Of a stretch of DNA of 64,000 bases, positions 16,967 to 25,557 are shown piece after piece. Position numbers and translations under genes: made by a program. The DNA is from Nioella nitratireducens (GTDB lineage Bacteria; Pseudomonadota; Alphaproteobacteria; Rhodobacterales; Rhodobacteraceae). How positions within the stretch are numbered: the first letter of the stretch is position 1; the number at the start of each line of letters is the position of its first letter. The DNA lies in NCBI RefSeq assembly GCF_001879715.1, contig NZ_MNBW01000016.1:1-64000 (forward strand), given 5' to 3'. The notes under the pieces were generated by a model. It had not been told where the DNA came from. It saw only the letters and a program-made list of their open reading frames with translations, and ran no database searches.

Positions 16967-17647
16967 CTAAGAACAGATGCCCCTGATCTCGGCCCCGGCC
17001 CATGGTAACACCACATCGGGATGGCTCATCTGCGCGTCGATCGGCGCAAGGTCCAGATAAGGTTGCAAAATGTCCTGCAACCGCCGCGTCCGCGCCCCCG
17101 CCGGATCGAGCGCGCGACAGCAGACATATTCCTCGACAAGGCTGGCCTGCTGCTCGTATCCGTAGTGCAGGAAATCACGGGACTCTTCCGAAATATCAAA
17201 GAGATATGGATCATCGCTTACCCAACTTTCCGAGGCCCCGCGCAGAGGGTTGTAGCCTGTCACATCGCGGTATTGCCACTGCCAGATATGGGTCATCTCA
17301 TGGGCAAAGAACATCGCCGCCAAGAGGCGCAATTCCTCGGGATAGCCGGTCAGATAGTCGTCCAGATAATAGTCCGGATTGACCCAGACCCGCCGGAACG
17401 ACGCCATCCCCGCCGCACTGGTTTGCACCGTATCCCCTTGAGGTGGCGGTAAAATCCTCTCTCGGCAGGTGACGCGCGGACGCACGGGGCGGGTGTGGCT
17501 GCTTATCCCGACAAGCGGCATTTCGACGATCCGCAGCCGCTCGGTCTGCAACCCCGGCTGCAACTCGCCCATAAAGGCCCGCTCAGCCTCGGTCAGCGGT
17601 CGCCCGCAGGCGGCAAGGACAAGACAAAAAGCCAGCAACCAACGCAT
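16967..17647 (-). CDS. Lipoprotein with HExxH metalloprotease motif
   Basis: This 226-residue protein has a lipoprotein signal with lipobox LAAC at residues 11-14 (mature Cys14). The zinc-binding motif HEMTHIWQ lies near residue 118, and an EEY further on is a possible third ligand. The HExxHxxQ form resembles the eCIS-core (DUF4157) and related putative peptidase families. It would be tethered in the periplasm. The gene starts eight bases after the glycosylase gene, so they share a transcript. Proteolytic activity is inferred from the motif only. Confidence 0.8.
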   Translation of the reverse strand: MRWLLAFCLVLAACGRPLTEAERAFMGELQPGLQTERLRIVEMPLVGISSHTRPVRPRVTCRERILPPPQGDTVQTSAAGMASFRRVWVNPDYYLDDYLTGYPEELRLLAAMFFAHEMTHIWQWQYRDVTGYNPLRGASESWVSDDPYLFDISEESRDFLHYGYEQQASLVEEYVCCRALDPAGARTRRLQDILQPYLDLAPIDAQMSHPDVVLPWAGAEIRGICS

Positions 17648-17655
17648 CTTGGGCC

Positions 17656-18315
17656 TCAGACCGACATGGCGAGAATTTGTGAAATCCGGGTCAGACCGCG
17701 CCCGGATTGCTCCATCCATACATTGAACGCGCCCTGAACCGCCCGCATGGACGATTTCGACCCTGCCGGTTTGTCGATCACGCCCTCGGCGATCAACCGG
17801 GCAGTGACGTCGCGGCTGAGGATGAACCCGTCGCGCCCGAGGAAACGCATCGCGTATTGTCCGGTCATCGCGCCAAGCCGCGATCCCCCGGATTTCATTA
17901 GATCGAGCAGGTCAATATAGTCGGTGGACCGCCAGGCCCCCAGCACCACGCCTGCGCCCCCTTGGTCTCTAAGAGATTGAAGGAAAACGGCATTGTCCCG
18001 CACGGTCTGGATCTTTGGCCCGTTACGAACGATCCGCGTGTCGACGAGCAGGTCGTCAAGCCAGTCGTCATCCATCATCGCGCAGCGACCGACGTCGAAG
18101 CCGTGGAACGCCGCTTCGAACCCGTCCCACTTTGCCTCAATGACTTTCCAGTTGAACCCGGCCTGAAACACGCAGCGGGTAAGCTGCGCGAGCCATCGGT
18201 CCTCGGGGATCGCCGCCAGTGCCTCTGGCGTCAGCGGGGTGGAGAGGCGCGCCGCCAGCCCGTCCGAACCGTGTCTTTCCGTTGCGATGGCGTGGATTTC
18301 GTCAAACGACCGCAT
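17656..18315 (-). CDS. DNA-3-methyladenine glycosylase I family protein
   Basis: The 219-residue protein resembles Tag-type glycosylases, which excise 3-methyladenine from DNA. Recognisable parts are the helix-rich start, TRCVFQAGFNWKVIEAKWDGFEAAF near residue 45-70 (Tag has a similar FQAGLSW segment), and RIVRNGPKIQTVRDNA near 100. The zinc-ligand cysteines and His of E. coli Tag are not evident, and the C-terminal half is divergent, so this is a Tag-like family member rather than a clear orthologue. GGGGGA stands before the ATG at 18315. Confidence 0.75.
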   Translation of the reverse strand: MRSFDEIHAIATERHGSDGLAARLSTPLTPEALAAIPEDRWLAQLTRCVFQAGFNWKVIEAKWDGFEAAFHGFDVGRCAMMDDDWLDDLLVDTRIVRNGPKIQTVRDNAVFLQSLRDQGGAGVVLGAWRSTDYIDLLDLMKSGGSRLGAMTGQYAMRFLGRDGFILSRDVTARLIAEGVIDKPAGSKSSMRAVQGAFNVWMEQSGRGLTRISQILAMSV

Positions 18316-18361
18316 CCGCGTGTCCCCCTTCTGTCGGGCCCAGCCTAGCACGGTCCGCGCG

Positions 18362-18781
18362 TCAGGCCACGTAGAAGGTCGCCTGCGCCCGCGCGATCTG
18401 ATGGCCAGAGGGTTCAGCGACCAATTCCGCCTGCACGAAGGCCAAAGATTTACCCGCCCGCACGATATCGGCACGACAGACGATCCATTCGCCCACACCG
18501 GGCCGCAAGAACTGGCAGTCGAAATTCGTGGTCGCCACCGGGTGGAAGGCACCGAAATAACCGGCGGTGGCCATGACCATCGTGGTGTCGGCCATCGACA
18601 TCAACGCCTGGCCCGACACGATGCCGCCAACGCGGGCCAGCCGTTCGGTGTTGGGCATGCGACTGACGGTGAACGAGTCGGTCACTTCGGTGATCTCTAT
18701 TCCCAGATCGCGCACCCAAGGCGCGAAATTCTCGGCAAGAAAGCTGTTCAGGCTGTCGGGCGTGAGGGCAGGGGTGGTCAT
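18362..18781 (-). CDS. PaaI-like hotdog thioesterase
   Basis: A 139-residue hotdog-fold protein that should hydrolyse acyl-CoA thioesters. The core has RVGGIVSGQALMSMADTTMV near residue 50, where the Asp-containing helix holds the catalytic region, and a C-terminal strand set ending ARAQATFYVA. GGGGAC lies before the ATG at 18781. It reads in the same direction as the glycosylase, 46 bp ahead of it. The substrate cannot be told. Confidence 0.86.
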   Translation of the reverse strand: MTTPALTPDSLNSFLAENFAPWVRDLGIEITEVTDSFTVSRMPNTERLARVGGIVSGQALMSMADTTMVMATAGYFGAFHPVATTNFDCQFLRPGVGEWIVCRADIVRAGKSLAFVQAELVAEPSGHQIARAQATFYVA

Positions 18782-19009
18782 GGCGGTGTCCCCGTTTCTG
18801 TGTGGCTGGCTCAACGCTAAGGCGTTCACACAAAAGGGGCAATGCCCGCGGGCAAGCGGCGCTGTCATTGAATAACGTGACACGGTTTTCCCCTAGCAGG
18901 GCCGCGCTTTTGGATGACGGCGGCGGGGCTGTCATTGTGCTCTCGTCGCCTGTTCCCCCGGCGCAATCACCCTTCGCACTCTTCGCTTCAACCCAAAGGA
19001 ATTTGACCC

Positions 19010-19303
19010 ATGAAGACCACGATTAAAACCCTCCTCGCTGCCGCTATCGCGGCCACGGCGCTTGTGCAGACCGCGTCTGCGGATATCGTCATCCTGCGCC
19101 AATCGGACCTGATTGACACGCCCCTGCACAAGGTCACGCCGCGGATCGAACCGCATCCGATGCCGATCCTGTTCCCGCTGCCGCGGCCCATCCCGCTGCC
19201 CGACCCGTGCCTGAGCTGCCCGCCGTTCACGATGGATCACGGCCTGTTCGAAATGCCCCGCGTGATCGAGCCGCAGGTTCTGGCACCCACGCTGCGCCGC
19301 TGA
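19010..19303 (+). CDS. Small secreted proline-rich protein
   Basis: The 97-residue protein follows AAAGGA and starts with a Sec signal peptide (about residues 1-24, ending ASA). The mature part is rich in proline, with ILFPLPRPIPLPDPCLSCPP near residues 53-72, including a CxxC pair that could form a disulfide or bind metal. I do not recognise a family. A strong hairpin terminator lies between it and the convergent next gene. Confidence 0.7.
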   Translation: MKTTIKTLLAAAIAATALVQTASADIVILRQSDLIDTPLHKVTPRIEPHPMPILFPLPRPIPLPDPCLSCPPFTMDHGLFEMPRVIEPQVLAPTLRR

Positions 19304-19329
19304 TCCCGACCCTCCTGACCTGTCATGCC

Positions 19330-19359
19330 CGCCCTCCGAGGTTTCCGCCTCGGGGGGCG
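19330..19359. terminator. Shared terminator of two convergent genes
   Basis: CGCCCTCCGAGG (19330-19341) pairs with CCTCGGGGGGCG (19348-19359), a 12-bp stem with one G-U pair and a six-base loop. It fills the gap between the convergent genes ending at 19303 and 19361. Confidence 0.75.
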
Positions 19360-19360
19360 A

Positions 19361-19897
19361 TCAGCCTGCGTCACGCAGCCCGACCGAACGGCGCAGCGCA
19401 GCCATCGCCTGCATATAGGCGTCGTCGATCTGGTGATCGGTGGGCAGGTCGTCGAGGGCGAACATGTGCGCGTAATCCTCGTCCCAGTCATACCCCGCAT
19501 GAACCCGCCGGTCGCCCAGGTCATGGGTGATGGTGGCGCGGATCTTGGCGTCCTCGCCGGGGCCGGTGAAGGTGTGAAAGCAAAGCGCCATGAATTCCAG
19601 GTGGCGGCGGTAGAACTCCTCCGACAGCAGGTGGCGCGAGATATTCACCTCGCGGTCGAGACGGCGCTTGGTGGCAATCAGGTCGGGCGGCGAGACCTCT
19701 TTCCAATAGCCGACGAGGCGGCGGAAACAGTAGATCCGGTTCAGATCGGGGGCGATGCGCTCGTAAATCTCCAGCCGTTTGACAAGGATCGGGCGGGTTT
19801 GCCACAGCGCCGCCTCGATGGAGATCAGCCGCCAGATCAGGGCGCCACTGACGCCGGCAACGAGCAGGAAGAACAGGATCTGGAGCCAGAGAGGCAT
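19361..19897 (-). CDS. Membrane-anchored protein of unknown function
   Basis: The 178-residue protein has one N-terminal membrane span at about residues 3-24 (LWLQILFFLLVAGVSGALIW), then a charged, largely helical cytoplasmic domain rich in Arg, Asp and Tyr. GDRRVHAGYDWDEDY near residue 140 is a distinctive segment. No enzyme motif is visible and I do not recognise the family. The ATG at 19897 is chosen because translation above it is low-complexity and antisense-like. Confidence 0.7.
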   Translation of the reverse strand: MPLWLQILFFLLVAGVSGALIWRLISIEAALWQTRPILVKRLEIYERIAPDLNRIYCFRRLVGYWKEVSPPDLIATKRRLDREVNISRHLLSEEFYRRHLEFMALCFHTFTGPGEDAKIRATITHDLGDRRVHAGYDWDEDYAHMFALDDLPTDHQIDDAYMQAMAALRRSVGLRDAG

Positions 19898-20189
19898 CGG
19901 CACGCTCCGAAGCGGGAGAGTGCGGGAAAGGGTAGCAGAGAATGGAGCGGGGACAAAGGGTTGGGGGAGGGGTGAGTGGACCCACAGCCCGGAATCAAGC
20001 CGCAGGCGCCGGGCCAGCGGCGGCCCGTCCCGGCGGGCTGCCGCTTTGGTGAGGCTGCGCGTGGCCGAGAGGGAGGGCGGATGTGGCGGGAAATAGCGCT
20101 GCCGCCTCAAAGGTGCAGCGGCATCCCACGCGCCGCCGCTGGCCCTTGGAGGGGGAGGGATTTGCCCGGCATTGCGCGAGGGGTGGGGT
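19898..20189. other. Gene-free stretch, G-rich
   Basis: No convincing gene is present. The plus strand is purine-rich at first (runs such as GGGTTGGGGGAGGGG) and then has several GC-rich short inverted repeats. Any promoter of the membrane-anchored gene below should lie at its left edge. Confidence 0.5.
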
Positions 20190-20209
20190 GGTGGGCAGGA
20201 TTGCCCACC
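20190..20209 (-). terminator. Perfect hairpin at the DUF2971 stop codon
   Basis: GGTGGGCA-GGAT-TGCCCACC has an 8-bp stem and starts directly after the TAA of the DUF2971 gene. No U run follows. The GGTGGGCA..TGCCCACC type occurs as a dispersed repeat in some proteobacteria, but only one copy is here. Confidence 0.5.
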
Positions 20210-20887
20210 TTACGCTTGCTTACTCGGCAACATCTGTTCAACCACTGCATACTTCCTGAAAGAAGCCCGCGCGGTCTTGATTTCAACCTCGCAATCCTGA
20301 AGCGCATCCTTAACTTTATTTGATGATATTATTGAGTTGGCACCTATTATGACCTCTTTCAGTGTGAGGTCAGGTCCAAATGGAACGAAAAATAGCGACT
20401 GTCCAATGCTCTTCGAATAAATTTCTTCTTTAGACAGGCTGACGTACACCCGCCATTCTTTCTCATAGGCCCAAATATCGCTCTTTGTCTTCTGGGCGTA
20501 TTCAAGTTCTTCTTCATGAACGCGCTCGTCGTCTAGTTTTAGATTCCGAAACAGCCGCAAATCAGTAACGTACTGAATTTCCACCAATGCATCTGATTTT
20601 TTTGGATTAACATCAAAGCCGTAGCAAACGCCCTTGTGGTATTCCGCATAGTGTCCCCACATTGCAGGGCTTTTCCAATCGCTGGAAAAAGAAACGAAAC
20701 CTTGTGCTCTTGCGTATTTATGAATACTCTTCTGCCACTCTCGCCGGAGTGGCCCTCCATTTTTTCCGAAGTCAAACGGTTTTAGCTCAAATATATCGTT
20801 CACTTCATCGGCAAAAGAGATCTTTAGACTCCGTTTTTTGAGGTTTTCCAGAGCGAATTTAGGCCCAGTATAATAATAAAGCCTCAT
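20210..20887 (-). CDS. DUF2971 family protein, AT-rich and probably acquired
   Basis: The 225-residue protein has the DUF2971 layout: an N-terminal LYYYTGPKFALENLKKRSLK segment, then FADEVNDIFE, the central SFSSDWKSPAMWGHYAEYHK followed by GVCYGFD, and KEWRVY near residue 145. The biochemical role of the family is not established. Its base composition is strikingly AT-rich against all neighbours, and it uses codons such as AAA, TTT and ATA freely, a sign of recent transfer. It starts 15 bp after parE on the same strand with only a weak ribosome site. Confidence 0.88.
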   Translation of the reverse strand: MRLYYYTGPKFALENLKKRSLKISFADEVNDIFELKPFDFGKNGGPLRREWQKSIHKYARAQGFVSFSSDWKSPAMWGHYAEYHKGVCYGFDVNPKKSDALVEIQYVTDLRLFRNLKLDDERVHEEELEYAQKTKSDIWAYEKEWRVYVSLSKEEIYSKSIGQSLFFVPFGPDLTLKEVIIGANSIISSNKVKDALQDCEVEIKTARASFRKYAVVEQMLPSKQA

Positions 20888-20902
20888 ACATGTCTCATCA
20901 AT

Positions 20903-22864
20903 TCAAACATCCACATCCTCAACAAACCGCGCGTTTTCCTGGATGTACTGGAACCGCAATTCCGGCTTCTTGCCCATCAGGCGTTCCACCAGATCCCCGG
21001 TTTCCCCCGGTTCGTCCTCGTCGATGCTCACCCGGATCAGCTTGCGTTGCGTCGGGTCCATCGTGGTCAGTTTCAGATCCTTCGCGTCCATCTCGCCCAG
21101 ACCCTTGAAGCGGGACACGTCGATCTTGCCTTTGCCGCCCAATCCCTTTTCCTGCCATTCGTCGCGCTCGGCCTCGTCAAGGCAATAGACCCGACGCGAG
21201 CCTTGGGTCAGGCGGTAGAGCGGCGGGCAGGCGAGATACAGATGCCCCTGGTCGATCAGCGGGCGCATCTGCGTGAAGAAGAACGTCATCAGGAGCGAGG
21301 CGATATGCGCCCCGTCCACATCCGCGTCAGTCATGATGATGATCTTGTCATAGCGCAGATCGTCAAGGCGGAACTTGCTGCCCAGCCCCACGCCCATGGC
21401 CTGACACAGGTCGTTGATCTCGGCATTGGAGCCCATTTTCGAGCTTGCGGCCCCCAGCACGTTCAGAATTTTCCCGCGCAGCGGCAGCAGGGCCTGCGTC
21501 TTGCGGTCCCGCGCCATCTTGGCCGACCCTCCGGCCGAGTCGCCCTCGACGATGAACAGTTCGGTTCCTTGCCGGTTGGTCGCAGAGCAATCCACCAGCT
21601 TGCCGGGCAGGCGCAGGCGTTTGGTGGCCGATTTGCGCTGCGTTTCCTTTTCCTGCCGCCGCCGCAGCCGTTCCTCTGCCCGCAGCACAAGGAAATCGAG
21701 GATCGCGCCCGCCCCCTTTGTGTCCGCCGCCAGCCAGTTGTCGAAATGGTCGCGCACCGCGCCCTCGACCAGCCTTTGCGCCTCGGACGTGGCCAGCCGG
21801 TCCTTGGTCTGGCCCACAAACTCCGGCTCGCGGATGAAGCATGACACCAGTGCACAGCCGCCGGTGATCAGGTCGTCGCGGGTGATCTGCGCGGCCTTCT
21901 TGTTGCCGACCAATTCGCCGTAGGCGCGGATACCCTTGAGGATCGCAGCCCAGAACCCGGCCTCGTGCGTGCCGCCCTCGGGCGTGGGGACGGTGTTACA
22001 GTAGGACTGGATGAACCCGTCGCGCGAGGGCGTCCAGTTGATCGCCCATTCCACCTTGCCGGGGGTGTTGAAGCGTTCCTTGAAATCAACCGTGCCCGCG
22101 AAGGGCTGATCGGCATATGTGGACGCCGTGCCAAGCGTTTCCCTCAGGTAGTCGGCCAAGCCGCCGGGAAAGTGAAAAATCGCCTCCAGCGGGGTTTCGC
22201 CATCGTCGATCGCGGATTTCCAGCGGATCTCGACACCCGAGAACAGATAGGCCTTGGAGCGCACCATCTTGAGCAGTCGCGCAGGCTTGAACCGATGATG
22301 GCCGAAGATCTGCTCATCGGGGTGAAAGGTGGTGGTGGTGCCGCGCCGGTTGGGGGCGCTGCCCATGTCCTCGACCGGACCAAGGGGAATGCCGCGCGAA
22401 AAGCGCTGTTCCACCAGTTTGCGGTCCCGCGCCACCTGAACGACCATCGTATCGGACAGGGCGTTGACCACCGACGCGCCGACCCCGTGCAGCCCCCCCG
22501 AGGTTTCATAGGAATCCCCCGAGAACTTGCCGCCCGCGTGCAGGGTGCACAGGATCACCTCCAGCGCGGATTTGCCGGGAAATTTCGGGTGCGGATCAAA
22601 GGGCATGCCGCGACCGTTGTCGCGGATGGTGACGGAAAAATCGTCGTGCAGCTCGATCTCGATGCGGCTGGCGTGGCCAGCCACGGCCTCGTCCATCGAG
22701 TTGTCGAGCACTTCGGCCACGAGGTGATGCAGCGCCCGCTCATCCGTGCCGCCGATATACATGCCCGGACGTTTGCGGACAGGTTCCAACCCCTCGAGCA
22801 CTTCGATCGAGTCCGCATTGTAGCTTTGCTCTTGAGAAGCGCCCAGAAGAAGGTCGTCTGCCAT
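20903..22864 (-). CDS. parE: DNA topoisomerase IV subunit B
   Basis: ParE is the ATPase subunit of topoisomerase IV, which decatenates daughter chromosomes. The 653-residue protein has the GHKL ATPase domain (EVLDNSMDEA near residue 52, DNGRGMP near 81, GGLHGVGASVVNALS near 122), the transducer region and the TOPRIM domain with EGDSAGGSAKMARDR near 438 and DADVDGAHI near 515. It ends at ENARFVEDVDV without the gyrase-type extension, which favours ParE over GyrB. The partner parC is not in the window. Confidence 0.95.
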   Translation of the reverse strand: MADDLLLGASQEQSYNADSIEVLEGLEPVRKRPGMYIGGTDERALHHLVAEVLDNSMDEAVAGHASRIEIELHDDFSVTIRDNGRGMPFDPHPKFPGKSALEVILCTLHAGGKFSGDSYETSGGLHGVGASVVNALSDTMVVQVARDRKLVEQRFSRGIPLGPVEDMGSAPNRRGTTTTFHPDEQIFGHHRFKPARLLKMVRSKAYLFSGVEIRWKSAIDDGETPLEAIFHFPGGLADYLRETLGTASTYADQPFAGTVDFKERFNTPGKVEWAINWTPSRDGFIQSYCNTVPTPEGGTHEAGFWAAILKGIRAYGELVGNKKAAQITRDDLITGGCALVSCFIREPEFVGQTKDRLATSEAQRLVEGAVRDHFDNWLAADTKGAGAILDFLVLRAEERLRRRQEKETQRKSATKRLRLPGKLVDCSATNRQGTELFIVEGDSAGGSAKMARDRKTQALLPLRGKILNVLGAASSKMGSNAEINDLCQAMGVGLGSKFRLDDLRYDKIIIMTDADVDGAHIASLLMTFFFTQMRPLIDQGHLYLACPPLYRLTQGSRRVYCLDEAERDEWQEKGLGGKGKIDVSRFKGLGEMDAKDLKLTTMDPTQRKLIRVSIDEDEPGETGDLVERLMGKKPELRFQYIQENARFVEDVDV

Positions 22865-22989
22865 GCCCGTCTGCTCTTTTGTTGGTGATTATGATTGCCG
22901 GAAAGAGTATCGCAGGGGCAGGGGCATCGACAAGGGGCCGCGCAGGATTTTGTGGCTGGCCCCGCACGGCCCACAAGGGAGGGGCTGGA

Positions 22990-24345
22990 TCAGGTCGAGA
23001 TCAGCCCGGCATTGTAGGCCTCTGCCCCAAGGGTGGCCTCGCCGCTGGAATTGCCCTCCAATTCGATCTGGGCCGGTGGCTGGCCCCAGCGTCCCGCCGC
23101 TTCGTCCGCCGCGCTTCCGCCGCCCATGGAAGGGGGCAGGATGTTCACCCGCACACCGCCGCGGAACGCGTCGAAGCTGGCGCCATTGGTCGGAGAATAG
23201 GTGCCGTCCGCGCCGACATAGGCCCCAAGTCGCCCACGGCTGAGCCCCCCTTCGACCCGCACCCGCACATCGCCGTTGCCATCGACCAGAACATGCATTG
23301 AAAATCCGGGCAGGCTGACGGAAAATCCGGAATTCAAACCGGGGATCAGGATGCCGTATTCTGGAAATTCCTCCTGGCAATTGTAACTGGTCGCATAGGG
23401 CTGGCCCTGCTGGCACGACAGTTGTGCCGAGGCGCTTTCCATCTCGCAGGTGACCCGCATCAGGCCGCCGACGATGCCGCCGGGGCAGATCTGGGCGCAG
23501 TTGAAATCGACGTTGCACTGGCTTTGCAAATACTGCCCATAGGGCGCGGCTATCGCGGGCAGGGCGGATGTGGTCACGCGCACCGCTGTCCCGTTTGGGT
23601 CGAGCGCATGGGCACGGGCCAAGGCCGCCGCGGCCGCGTCGGGGGTTCCGGCAGCCGCGTGCGCGCGGGCGAGGTTGGTCCAGTAGAGCGCCTCTTCGGG
23701 GGCGAGGGTCGTGGCGCGCTCGCCCGCGCTCACGGCGGTGGCGGTATCGCCAGCCGCGCGCGCGACATTGCCCAGGGTGTTCTGGATGGCCGCGCTATCG
23801 GGGGCCAAGGCTGCGGCGGCCTCGGCGGCCCGACGCGCCGTCTGTAGCCACATAGGATCGGCATTGTCGGGATCGGCGGCGTAGACCTCGACCAGCATTG
23901 CCGCGAAGTTGTTGAGCGAGGCCGGATCGCTTGGATCCCCCGCTGCGTCGGTGCCGAAGAACCATGCGGCGTGGGCGAAATGGCGGCGCATGAACAGCAG
24001 ATGTCCGATGGAGTCACCCGTCAGACCCTGCGCGGCGTTGTCCAGGAGCAGGGCGGTGAATTCGGCAGCTTCGCCCGGCTCCCATTCCGTGGTCAGGCTG
24101 GCAAGCGTGGCGTCGAAGGCAATCTCGCCTTCGGACTGAGCCGCCGGGGCCGATGGGGCGGCAGGACTGGTCGTGTCGGTGGCCGTGGGTGCAGGTGCCG
24201 GGGCTGCCGGAGACGGAGCGACCGGCATGGTCGCGCCCGGCTTCGTGGGCTCTGGCGCGGGGTCCGGGGCCTTTTGGGCAAGGGCGGGTGCCGTCAGAAA
24301 CAGTATGACGACGAGACTGGTCAGGGCGAGGGGACGTTGGGGCAT
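22990..24345 (-). CDS. Secreted protein with TPR-like middle region
   Basis: The 451-residue protein starts with a Sec signal (about residues 1-23, cleavage at ALAQ), after AGGAGGAG. A Pro/Ala/Thr-rich linker follows to about residue 70. The middle (about 100-260) is Ala-rich and helical with the spacing of TPR repeats (NTLGNVARAAGDTATAVSAG, TNLARAHAAAGTPDAAAAAL). The C-terminal third has six or so cysteines, as expected for disulfides in the periplasm. I do not recognise a specific family. Confidence 0.75.
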   Translation of the reverse strand: MPQRPLALTSLVVILFLTAPALAQKAPDPAPEPTKPGATMPVAPSPAAPAPAPTATDTTSPAAPSAPAAQSEGEIAFDATLASLTTEWEPGEAAEFTALLLDNAAQGLTGDSIGHLLFMRRHFAHAAWFFGTDAAGDPSDPASLNNFAAMLVEVYAADPDNADPMWLQTARRAAEAAAALAPDSAAIQNTLGNVARAAGDTATAVSAGERATTLAPEEALYWTNLARAHAAAGTPDAAAAALARAHALDPNGTAVRVTTSALPAIAAPYGQYLQSQCNVDFNCAQICPGGIVGGLMRVTCEMESASAQLSCQQGQPYATSYNCQEEFPEYGILIPGLNSGFSVSLPGFSMHVLVDGNGDVRVRVEGGLSRGRLGAYVGADGTYSPTNGASFDAFRGGVRVNILPPSMGGGSAADEAAGRWGQPPAQIELEGNSSGEATLGAEAYNAGLIST

Positions 24346-24451
24346 GGCTCTCCTCCTGGGGCAATCGCACACCTACAGTTTACCCTAAGTCAACCCGTCG
24401 CGGTATGATCAATCTCGGGGCTTGGGCGATGGTCGTTCAGGGACGGCCAAT

Positions 24452-24465
24452 TTGACCCCAATCAA
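24452..24465 (+). promoter_or_regulatory. FnrL-like box ahead of ppk2
   Basis: TTGAC-CCCA-ATCAA matches the FNR/FnrL consensus TTGAT-N4-ATCAA at nine of ten positions. It lies 75 bp before the ppk2 ATG, where a class II activator site would place transcription start near 24500. Confidence 0.5.
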
Positions 24466-24539
24466 GGCGCGTAAGACAGAAATGTGACAGACTTTACCCT
24501 GCAAAAAACGAAACAAAGACCAAAACGGAGGGACCGCAT

Positions 24540-25505
24540 ATGGAAGACCTGAACCCCGAGGCTGTGACCGACGCCCCTGTTGCCGATGCCAACACGTCGG
24601 CGCCGGACATCGCGCAGCCGGAGGCCTCTATCGTTCGCAAATTTCCAAAGGTGACTCTGGACCAGATCCGCCATGCCTTTGAAACCGGGCGTTACCCCTA
24701 TAGCCGCAAGATGGCCCGCCGTGTCTACGAGGCCGAGAAGGCGCGGTTGCAGGCCGAGTTGCTCAAGGTGCAGATCTGGGCGCAGGAAACCGGCGAGAAA
24801 TTCGTGATCCTGTTCGAAGGCCGCGATGCGGCGGGCAAGGGCGGCACGATCAAGCGGTTCACTGAACACCTCAACCCGCGTTTTGCCCGTGTCGTCGCCC
24901 TGAACAAACCGACCGACCAAGAGCGCGGGCAGTGGTTTTTTCAGCGCTATGTCGAGCATTTGCCGACGGCGGGCGAATTGGTGTTCTACGACCGGTCTTG
25001 GTACAACCGGGCTGGCGTGGAACGGGTGATGGGGTTTTGCGAGCCGAACGAATATCTGGAATTCATGCGCCAGACCCCCGACTTTGAACGAATGCTGACG
25101 CGGTCTGGACTCCGCCTATACAAATACTGGTTCTCGGTCACGCGCACCGAACAGCAACGCCGGTTCAAGAGCCGCGAAATCGACCCGCTGAAACAATGGA
25201 AGCTCAGCCCGATCGACATGGCCAGCCTCGACAAATGGGATGACTATACCGAGGCGAAGGAGGCGATGTTCTTTTACACCCACACCGCCGATGCGCCTTG
25301 GACGATCATCAAGTCGAACGACAAGAAACGCGCCCGGCTGAACTGTATGCGCCATTTTTTGTCCAGTATCGACTATCCCGGCAAGGATGAAACCATCGCG
25401 ACACCGCCCGATCCGCTGATCGTCGGTCATGCCAGCCACGTTGTGCATGCGTCGGATCATATCCTTGGCAGGTCGCTGCACCCCGATCAGCGGCGCACAC
25501 GCTGA
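24540..25505 (+). CDS. ppk2: Polyphosphate kinase 2
   Basis: PPK2 moves phosphate between polyphosphate and nucleotides, generally favouring NDP phosphorylation. The 321-residue single-domain protein has the P-loop FEGRDAAGKGGTIKRF near residue 93, the lid region with PTDQERGQWFFQRYVEHLP, YDRSWYNRAGVERVMGF near 150, and the final IDYPGK. Length and motifs fit class I PPK2. An acidic N-terminal extension of about 30 residues precedes the fold. An FnrL-like box lies upstream. Confidence 0.94.
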   Translation: MEDLNPEAVTDAPVADANTSAPDIAQPEASIVRKFPKVTLDQIRHAFETGRYPYSRKMARRVYEAEKARLQAELLKVQIWAQETGEKFVILFEGRDAAGKGGTIKRFTEHLNPRFARVVALNKPTDQERGQWFFQRYVEHLPTAGELVFYDRSWYNRAGVERVMGFCEPNEYLEFMRQTPDFERMLTRSGLRLYKYWFSVTRTEQQRRFKSREIDPLKQWKLSPIDMASLDKWDDYTEAKEAMFFYTHTADAPWTIIKSNDKKRARLNCMRHFLSSIDYPGKDETIATPPDPLIVGHASHVVHASDHILGRSLHPDQRRTR

Positions 25506-25557
25506 GGGCTGGCGGGCGCCCGGCTGGTCCGGGCGTCGAAACGGTGGCGTTCGGGGG

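Noticed and set aside
17707-17901. Short rightward frames opposite the glycosylase gene
   Set aside because: No ribosome sites or motifs; shadows of the leftward gene.
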